NCBI GenBank assembly: GCA_028709565.1 | Contig: JAQVWU010000036.1 | Coordinates: 1 to 13,182 of the forward strand | Direction: 5' to 3' | Length of the DNA: 13,182 nucleotides | Origin: Eubacteriales bacterium | Lineage (GTDB): Bacteria > Bacillota > Clostridia > Oscillospirales > CAG-272 | Shown here: positions 7,520 through 13,182 of the stretch, piece by piece | How the letters are laid out: each line of letters opens with the position of its first letter | Numbering within the stretch: the stretch's first letter is position 1 | Translations under genes and position numbers: made by a program | The notes under the pieces: generated by a model | Seen by the model: the letters and a program-made list of their open reading frames with translations, nothing else | What the model was told of the DNA's origin: nothing | Database searches by the model: none

Positions 7520-8470
7520 ATGCGGATACTGAAGCGCGAATTCATTTATCAGGCAGAAAATCGTATTATAAATTCCTGTCATGCATCAACACTGGTAAAA
7601 CTGCCGAACGATGACATACTTGCCGCATGGTTCGGCGGCGAACATGAGAGCGCCGACAATGTTGAGATATGGTCGTCACGCCGTCATAAGGGTGTCTGGT
7701 CAACTCCGGTTATGTTGAGTAAGCCGACAAATACCGCGTGCTGGAATCCGGTATTGTATGCCTCTGGCAACAATGTTACTCTGTTTTTTAAACGCGGCGA
7801 CAAGATATTTCGCTGGCGTACATATGTACGGCGTTCGTATGACGGGGGATTGACCTGGGATGATGAAACTGAATTGGAAATAAACGATGTCGGCGGACGC
7901 GGCCCTGTTAAAAACAAACCTATTGCGATGACAAACGGTGAATTACTCGCGCCCGCTTCACATGAAGGTGAAGGCGGGAAAGACTGGTACGCGTTTGCCG
8001 ATATATCCGGTGACGGAGGGTTTTCCTGGAAGCGCAGCGAATATATAAAGACAGAACCTTATACAAAGCTTATTCAACCGACTTTATGGGAAAGCACGCC
8101 CGGTAATATTCACATGCTCATGAGGAGTGATGCCGGTTATATATATCGGTCGGATTCATCTGATTACGGCCATTTGTGGTGTGACGGATATCAAACAATT
8201 TTACCTAATAACAACAGCGGGATAGACCTAGTGAAAACGGATGACAATGTTGTCGCTCTTGTCTGTAATCCTGTCGACCTAAACTGGGGTAAACGTTCGC
8301 CTTTGGTTGTTATATGTTCCGAAGATAACGGATTAAACTGGGGAGTCCCATTGGTTTTAGCGGAGGGCGAAGGTGAATATTCATATCCGGCTGTAATATA
8401 CTCAGACACTCTTCACATAACCTTTACATGGCAGCGTAAGACCATAATGTACTGTGAGGTCACAATCTAG
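7520..8470 (+). CDS. Sialidase-like BNR/Asp-box beta-propeller protein
   Basis: This 316-residue protein belongs to the predicted-neuraminidase group (COG4692 type). It has four Asp-boxes of the S-x-D-x-G-x-x-W form: SYDGGLTW (106-113), SGDGGFSW (163-170), SSDYGHLW (213-220) and SEDNGLNW (267-274). Their spacing of 50 to 57 residues fits successive propeller blades. Other group motifs are the N-terminal CHASTLVKLPNDDILAAWFGG, the CWNPVL segment, GPVKNKPI, and YSYPAVIYSDTLHITFTW near the end. I see no classical FRIP motif of GH33 sialidases and no signal peptide, so calling it a true exo-sialidase would overreach. It may act on another acidic or neutral glycoside in the cytoplasm. GGAGG lies 7 bases before the ATG. 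The gene ends the plus-strand operon and overlaps the convergent kinase gene by 11 bases. Confidence 0.85.
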   Translation: MRILKREFIYQAENRIINSCHASTLVKLPNDDILAAWFGGEHESADNVEIWSSRRHKGVWSTPVMLSKPTNTACWNPVLYASGNNVTLFFKRGDKIFRWRTYVRRSYDGGLTWDDETELEINDVGGRGPVKNKPIAMTNGELLAPASHEGEGGKDWYAFADISGDGGFSWKRSEYIKTEPYTKLIQPTLWESTPGNIHMLMRSDAGYIYRSDSSDYGHLWCDGYQTILPNNNSGIDLVKTDDNVVALVCNPVDLNWGKRSPLVVICSEDNGLNWGVPLVLAEGEGEYSYPAVIYSDTLHITFTWQRKTIMYCEVTI

Positions 8471-9572
8471 CTGCATAAAAGGTACGTATTACATTGCAGA
8501 CTGTTGAATATAGATCTTTTTTTGTGCGCAAAACCGATTCGGAAAAGGGTATAGGGATTTGCTGTATTGAAAATACGGCAGTAATCCCCAGTTCATTGTA
8601 TCCGGTGAATTCCTCCACAGAACCCGCAACAGATATCAAAGGAATCCCTGCCTTTTTTGTTCTTTCAGCAATTCCGCTAATGACCTTGCCGCCGATACTT
8701 TGAAGGTCAAAACGCCCTTCACCCGTAATAACAAGCGATGTGCCGCACAGCATATCATCAAAGCCGACAGCGTCCAGGACCACATCGATCCCTTTGGTAA
8801 GTTTACCGCCTAAAAAAGCTACCGCCGCGGCACCCATACCTCCGGCAGTTCCGGCTCCTTCAATTGAGGAGACATCGATATCAAGGCTTTCTTTTATTAC
8901 CGAGGAAATATGGCGCAACCCGTCGTCAAGATACTCTGTCTCTTCCCTGTTTGCGCCTTTCTGCGGAGCAAACATATGCGCAGCACCGTTCATGCCGTAT
9001 AAAGGGTTGGTTATATCACACATGCCTGTTACGGACGCTTCCCGTAAACGCCGGTCAAGCCCCGATATATCTATATGTTGTATCTCGCATAATGTACCGC
9101 CTGTCGGAATAAACAATCCGTTCTTTCCGTAAAAACAGACACCCAAAGCCGCAGCCATTCCGCACCCGGCGTCGTTCGTTGAACTGCCCCCCAAGGCTAT
9201 TATGATATTTCTGTAACCGTCATCAAGCGCCTTTTTAATCATCTCACCAACCCCGAATGTAGTTGTGAGCAAAGGGTTTTCTCTTCCGGCAACAAGAGGC
9301 AGTCCGCAGCAGGCAGCACTTTCAATTACTGCGCTGCCTTTAATATCACCGTAAAATGATTTTATCGGTTCAAAATATGGATTGCTGACGGTTTCATATA
9401 TTTTTACGGCATGCAGCGCTTCAATGGTTCCCTCTCCGCCGTCAGCAATTGGCACAATAATAATTTCAGCATCAGATAAATTATTCCTTATCGCTGAATA
9501 CATTATATTTGCGACATCAGAAGCGGACAGCGTTCCTTTATAAGAATCGGGAGCAATTATTATTTTTATCAT
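8460..9572 (-). CDS. Glycerate kinase (GarK/GlxK family)
   Basis: This enzyme phosphorylates D-glycerate with ATP, feeding it into lower glycolysis; GarK/GlxK-type enzymes make 2-phosphoglycerate. The 370-residue protein has the usual length of the family (PF02595). Motifs are APDSYKGTLSA (7-17), PIADGGEGT (41-49), ALGGSSTNDAGCGMAAALG (126-144), CDITNPLYG (185-193), APQKGA (202-207) and ITGEGRFDLQS (282-292). All look intact. The start is the ATG whose first base is 9572, with a purine-rich GAGAG a few bases upstream. It is transcribed toward the glycosidase operon, overlaps its last gene at the 3' end, and is divergent from the acetyltransferase gene. A link to breakdown of a glycerate-containing glycoside is tempting but not supported by co-orientation. 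It is cytoplasmic. Confidence 0.95.
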   Translation of the reverse strand: MIKIIIAPDSYKGTLSASDVANIMYSAIRNNLSDAEIIIVPIADGGEGTIEALHAVKIYETVSNPYFEPIKSFYGDIKGSAVIESAACCGLPLVAGRENPLLTTTFGVGEMIKKALDDGYRNIIIALGGSSTNDAGCGMAAALGVCFYGKNGLFIPTGGTLCEIQHIDISGLDRRLREASVTGMCDITNPLYGMNGAAHMFAPQKGANREETEYLDDGLRHISSVIKESLDIDVSSIEGAGTAGGMGAAAVAFLGGKLTKGIDVVLDAVGFDDMLCGTSLVITGEGRFDLQSIGGKVISGIAERTKKAGIPLISVAGSVEEFTGYNELGITAVFSIQQIPIPFSESVLRTKKDLYSTVCNVIRTFYAARL

Positions 9573-9640
9573 AAAATTCTCTCAGTTTATTAAAATTTAA
9601 AATTATGTTTCTAAATAAGCAGAATGGAGTAAATCCAAAG
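9573..9640. promoter_or_regulatory. Divergent intergenic region
   Basis: This very AT-rich 68-base gap separates the starts of the kinase (minus) and the acetyltransferase (plus), so it probably holds the promoters for both. Several TAAAAT- and TAATTT-like runs could serve as -10 boxes, but no convincing -35/-10 pair was found on either strand. Confidence 0.35.
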
Positions 9641-10768
9641 ATGATTGTACGTCTAACCGAAAATAATGAAGACAAATATACAAAATCTGAAAATATAGCT
9701 GTATATTCCGACGATGGCATCACGCGCAAGTCATCGGCAGGCATTAAAACATGCCAAAGCCGTTATGACGGAAATTATATTAAAACAATGACAATCGGGG
9801 GTATCGGAACGGCTCCGGAATTCAGGCGTGAAGGATGTGTTCGCAGAATATTTGATGAGTTATTTAATATCGCACCCGAACGCGGTTGGATTGTCAGCAT
9901 GCTTCATCCCTTTTCCTTTTCATACTACAGAAAATTCGGCTATGAAAAGATATGTGACCACAGAATTTTGGAATTTCCTATAACTAAATTGGATTTTGTG
10001 CCCCGTTGTACCGATGTACAAATACTTGATAATGACCGGCGCCTGGCGGACGCCATTGATATATATAATAAGTTTGCCGATAATCGCAATATTATGTTCA
10101 GGCGATATGATTCTGCGCATTTTTCAAAGGAACCGAATAAAAACGGTAAATCTACATATATTCATTATAATTCAGACGGAAAGCCTGTATCATATATAAC
10201 ATTGGGTGTGGAAAATGTCTATTATGTAAACCGAATGAAAAGCATTAATTTAAACGTTTATGAAATGGCTTTTGTATCCCGCGAATCGCTTGCCGCATTG
10301 TTTGGCTTTATGCGTATGTATGAAGGGGAAAACGATACCGTTAAAATCCATAACTGTGGAATGTCCCCGGAAATCGATGTTATGCTGCGCCATTATATTC
10401 ATACCGAATACACTTTAGTCCCGGATATTATGGCGCGTATTCTGGATGTTAAAACGATTTTGGAATTAAACAGATATCCTGAAGAAGCAGGCTGTTTTAC
10501 AATTAAAGTAGATGATACGCTTGAATACACACGCGGGACATATCATGTAGAATATGCTGACGGTAAAGCTGAGGTAGAAAAGGTTACCGATGCCCATAAA
10601 TATGATATTAAAGCCGACATGCCTGCATTTACACAAATGATATACGGATATGACAGTTATAACGCCGATATAGCGTGCTATATGCATGGAGTTGATGTAA
10701 AAAACGACTGCAATGATTTTTTTAGGGCGTTCACAAAAAAATCCAACGGATTATTTGAACATTTTTAA
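9641..10768 (+). CDS. Eis-like GNAT N-acetyltransferase
   Basis: This is a predicted acetyl-CoA-dependent N-acetyltransferase of the Eis/COG4552 group: a GNAT domain followed by a second GNAT-like half and a C-terminal sterol-carrier (SCP2)-like domain. From the ATG at 9641 the protein has 375 residues, near the roughly 400 of the family. The acetyl-CoA site is seen in GGIGTAPEFRREGCVRRI (53-70); the usual RxxGxG/A reads R62-R-E-G-C-V, with valine at the last position. SYYRKFGYE (94-102) is the typical motif near the end of the first domain. An ATG at 9605 is in frame but has no ribosome binding site, whereas GGAG at 9626-9629 lies 11 bases before 9641. Eis enzymes acetylate amines such as aminoglycosides or protein lysines; the substrate here is unknown. 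The gene is unrelated by sequence to the glycosidase genes. Confidence 0.88.
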   Translation: MIVRLTENNEDKYTKSENIAVYSDDGITRKSSAGIKTCQSRYDGNYIKTMTIGGIGTAPEFRREGCVRRIFDELFNIAPERGWIVSMLHPFSFSYYRKFGYEKICDHRILEFPITKLDFVPRCTDVQILDNDRRLADAIDIYNKFADNRNIMFRRYDSAHFSKEPNKNGKSTYIHYNSDGKPVSYITLGVENVYYVNRMKSINLNVYEMAFVSRESLAALFGFMRMYEGENDTVKIHNCGMSPEIDVMLRHYIHTEYTLVPDIMARILDVKTILELNRYPEEAGCFTIKVDDTLEYTRGTYHVEYADGKAEVEKVTDAHKYDIKADMPAFTQMIYGYDSYNADIACYMHGVDVKNDCNDFFRAFTKKSNGLFEHF

Positions 10769-10810
10769 TTTTTATTAACGAATAATATAACATGGAGGAC
10801 AATTAATAAT

Positions 10811-11281
10811 ATGATTCAGATCGAAATGGAAAACGGCGATATCATAAAACTGGAATTATATCCCGACATAGCGCCAAAAACGACAGCGAATTTTGAAAAA
10901 CTGGTTTCCGAAGGTTTCTATAACGGACTAACTTTTCACCGTGTGATAAGCGGATTTATGATTCAGGGTGGTGACCCCTTAGGAAACGGCACCGGAGGTT
11001 CTAAAGATAATATCACCGGCGAATTTAATGCTAACGGATACGACAACGCATTGTCACATACACGCGGTGTAATTTCCATGGCGCGTTCTCAGTCTTTTAA
11101 TTCCGCCAGTTCTCAATTTTTTATAATGCATGCGGACGGTAAATTTCTTGACGGTCAGTATGCCGCGTTCGGGAAAGTAGTTGAGGGAATCGAAGCAGTA
11201 GATAAAATTGCGGCAAAAAAAACGAAAAATGATAAGCCTGTGATTCCACAGATAATGAAATCCGTGAAAATTATCGAATGA
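10811..11281 (+). CDS. Cyclophilin-type peptidyl-prolyl cis-trans isomerase
   Basis: This enzyme catalyses cis-trans isomerisation of peptide bonds before proline and assists protein folding. The 156-residue protein is a single cyclophilin domain without signal peptide or lipobox, so it should be cytoplasmic. Active-site motifs are FHRVISGFMIQGGDP (42-56) with catalytic R44, F49, M50 and Q52, then GVISMARS (86-93), SSQFFIMH (100-107) and LDGQYAAFGKVV (113-124). GGAGG at 10794-10798 lies 12 bases before the ATG, longer than usual, and no alternative in-frame start fits better. The gene follows the acetyltransferase by 42 bases and ends in front of a terminator, so these two may be one transcript. 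Confidence 0.95.
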   Translation: MIQIEMENGDIIKLELYPDIAPKTTANFEKLVSEGFYNGLTFHRVISGFMIQGGDPLGNGTGGSKDNITGEFNANGYDNALSHTRGVISMARSQSFNSASSQFFIMHADGKFLDGQYAAFGKVVEGIEAVDKIAAKKTKNDKPVIPQIMKSVKIIE

Positions 11282-11344
11282 TTTATTATAATTTATTAAT
11301 TGTTTGATTTATAATTTGGCAATGCAACACCGAAATACAACAAT

Positions 11345-11367
11345 CCCGGAAATAAACCGGGTTTTTT
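11345..11367 (+). terminator. Rho-independent terminator after the cyclophilin gene
   Basis: CCCGG and CCGGG form a 5-bp all-GC stem around the 7-base loop AAATAAA, followed directly by six T residues. It lies 63 bases after the cyclophilin stop. There is no T-run in the other direction, so it works only on plus-strand transcripts. It separates the acetyltransferase-cyclophilin unit from the mannosidase. Confidence 0.85.
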
Positions 11368-11369
11368 GT

Positions 11370-11375
11370 TATAAT
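11370..11375 (+). promoter_or_regulatory. Possible -10 box for the beta-mannosidase gene
   Basis: A perfect TATAAT begins two bases after the terminator T-run and 38 bases before the mannosidase ATG. It lies inside a near-perfect palindrome, GTTAT-A-ATAAC (11368-11378). A TATAAC follows at 11380. The region 17 bases upstream is the terminator stem, so no good -35 element is present; an activator or extended contacts would be needed. AAGGAG at 11397-11402 is the ribosome binding site. Confidence 0.35.
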
Positions 11376-11407
11376 AACGTATAACGATGTATATCTAAGG
11401 AGTCATT

Positions 11408-13170
11408 ATGAAAAACAGACAAAAAATTGATCTTAACGGCGAATGGAAATTGGCTTACGCTCCGAACAGCAGTGTTGCGGCAGATAACTTTTATTTAAAC
11501 ACGGTTTTGTCAATCAAGACATCCGGTTATAAATCGGTGGATGCCATCGTACCCGGTAATTTTGAACTGGATTTATATCGAGCCGGCATTATCGGAGATC
11601 CGTATTATTCGACAAACACACTGGAAATACAGAAGCTTGAATGTTTGCATCTCTATTATTATAAGGAATTCTATTTTGACGGAAATCTCGACGAATTGTA
11701 CCTGCATTTCGAAGGTATAGATACAGTATCCGAGATTTATGTAAACGGTCGCCATATCGCGTCAACAGAAAATATGTTTATCGCCCATGAATTTCCGTTA
11801 AGATGTTTGCGTGCCGGAATAAATGAAATCGTTGTACATATCAAACCCGCGGTTATAGAAGCGCGTAAAACAGAGGTTCCTCCGTCCAGCAATTCCCTTC
11901 CCTATAATTATGATTCTCTGTATATACGTAAAGCCGGTTCTATGTTCGGATGGGATATAATGCCGCGCATTGTTTCGGGTGGAATCTGGCGTGATGTTTA
12001 TATTGAAAGCAAACCCAAAGAACGTATAGAGAATGTGTTTGTTTATACACGGTCAATAAATGCGGAGCATAATTATGCGGATATTACCTTCCATTACAAT
12101 TTGAAAATCGATGGCGATATTATCGGTGATTATTCAATAAAAGCATATGGAAGCTGCGGTGACAGCAGTTTTGAAGCAATAAATCGATTATGGTTTACAT
12201 CAGGTAAACTCGGTGTGCGGATAAACAATTGCAAACTGTGGTTTCCCAGGAATTATGGCAATCCTGACCTTTATGATATTGTCTTCGATTTATATAAAGG
12301 GAGCGAATTACTTGACAGCTATAAAATGCGGTTTGGTGTTCGCATTGTGGAGCTTAACCGTACTTCCACTACCGACCGGGAAGGCAACGGTGAGTTCTGC
12401 ATTAAAATCAACGATAAGCGGATTTTTGCCATGGGTACGAACTGGGTGCCTGTTGACGCTTTCCATTCAAATGATGTAAACCGGATACCGGAAATAACCC
12501 CAATGCTTAATGACTTAAATTGCAATATCGTCCGCATGTGGGGCGGAAATGTTTATGAACATGAATCATTCTACGAGTTTTGTGATGAAAACGGTATTAT
12601 GATATGGCAGGATTTTGCGATGGGCTGCGCGGTATACCCTCAGGAAAAAAAGTTTCTGGATATCTTGGAACCTGAAATAATCAGTATCGTTAAAAAATAC
12701 CGCAATCACGCGTCTCTTGTGATCTGGGCAGGAGACAATGAATGTGATTATGCTTATATGTCCTGGGGAGGTATAAAACGCAACCCCAACGACAATGTAA
12801 TAACGCGGCGTCTGATTCCGGACCTGTTGAACATTCATGATTTTACCCGTCCTTATTTACCCTCATCGCCGTATATCGACAATGAAGCATATACAAGCAG
12901 CAAGCCATTATCCGAAGAGCATCTTTGGGGCCCGCGTGACTATTTCAAAGGCGAATATTATAAAAATACCGTTTGCCACTTCGCGTCTGAAACCGGTTAT
13001 CATGGCTGCCCCTCTCCCGATTCGCTGCGTAAATTTATAGCGCCGGAAAAATTGTGGCATTGGTTCGACGAGGAGCAGAATCGCGCAAATGATGACTGGC
13101 TGACCCACGCTTCATCCATGGAACTTAGCGCAAACTCAGCCTATGCATACCGTATAAAGCTGATGTCAGA
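11408..13170 (+). CDS. GH2 beta-mannosidase (3' truncated by contig end)
   Basis: This is a retaining exo-beta-mannosidase that removes terminal beta-linked mannose, for example from the N-glycan core or beta-mannan oligosaccharides. About 587 residues are visible of a family usually near 820 to 860; the frame is open to the contig end. The N-terminal sugar-binding beta-sandwich ends with MFGWDIMPRIVSGGIWRDVY (179-198), diagnostic for beta-mannosidases against beta-galactosidases. An Ig-like domain follows, then the TIM barrel: GTNWVPVD (343-350), RMWGGNVYE (376-384), MIWQDF (398-403), acid/base E445 in WAGDNECD, and nucleophile E528 in FASETGYHG. No signal peptide is visible, so it should be cytoplasmic. 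AAGGAG lies 5 bases before the ATG. The real coding sequence stops at 13170, where adapter sequence begins; the rest of the gene is missing for technical reasons. Confidence 0.93.
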
Positions 13171-13182
13171 AGATCGGAAGAG
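13171..13182 (+). other. Untrimmed Illumina adapter at contig end
   Basis: The final 12 bases, AGATCGGAAGAG, are the first 12 bases of the Illumina TruSeq universal adapter. An exact 12-base match placed precisely at the contig terminus is very unlikely by chance. They should not be read as genome or as codons of the mannosidase. Confidence 0.92.

Noticed and set aside
8494..9132. Plus-strand open frames opposite the glycerate kinase
   Set aside because: They are antisense shadows of a well conserved kinase gene, with low-complexity Pro/Ser/Ala-rich translations and no family resemblance.
2254..9572. Mannosylglycerate utilisation locus (GH38 hydrolase plus glycerate kinase, as with MngB products)
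   Set aside because: The GH38 protein resembles the streptococcal alpha-1,3-mannosidase along its full length more than MngB, no MngA-type PTS gene is present, and the kinase is on the opposite strand. It stays possible but the sequence does not support it.
10755..10791. Promoter for the cyclophilin gene (TTGAAC with TAATAT or TATAAC)
   Set aside because: The spacing between the elements is 22 to 25 bases, too long for a normal promoter, and the region is simply AT-rich.
12255..12838. Open frames in other phases inside the mannosidase region
   Set aside because: They overlap a continuous GH2 coding frame with catalytic motifs and have no ribosome binding sites or recognisable protein features.

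Overview
The window looks like the edge of a short-read draft contig from a Gram-positive, Clostridia-type (Bacillota) bacterium. This rests on three things: strong GGAGG-type ribosome binding sites, moderately AT-rich DNA, and gene families common in gut and environmental Firmicutes. No marker gene fixes the taxonomy, so it is an inference. The last 12 bases match the start of the Illumina TruSeq adapter exactly, so the right edge is a sequencing artefact, not genome.

Left block (2-8470, all plus strand, gaps of 50 bases or less or overlaps): the end of livM, then livG and livF (permease and two ATPases of a branched-chain-amino-acid-type ABC importer). These run directly into a GH38 alpha-mannosidase, a DUF4832-type putative glycoside hydrolase, an unrecognised single-pass membrane protein with an Ig-like outer domain, and a four-Asp-box sialidase-like beta-propeller. 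No terminator or clear internal promoter was seen between them, so they probably form one transcript. None of the three enzymes has a visible signal peptide, so they should act in the cytoplasm on imported material.

Middle block: a glycerate 2-kinase lies on the minus strand and overlaps the end of the propeller gene tail to tail by 11 bases. Divergent from it is an Eis-like GNAT acetyltransferase, followed by a small cyclophilin-type prolyl isomerase. A rho-independent terminator follows the cyclophilin.

Right block: a GH2 beta-mannosidase starts at 11408 with its own ribosome binding site and a possible -10 box. It runs off the contig. Both catalytic glutamates are present in the visible part.

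Taken together, an alpha-mannosidase of the streptococcal GH38 type, a beta-mannosidase, a sialidase-like propeller and a putative hydrolase suggest intracellular breakdown of mannose-containing oligosaccharides, possibly N-glycan fragments. The LIV-type importer is an unusual partner for such enzymes. No tRNA, rRNA, CRISPR array, insertion sequence or long repeat was seen, and no stretch over 300 bases lacks a gene.
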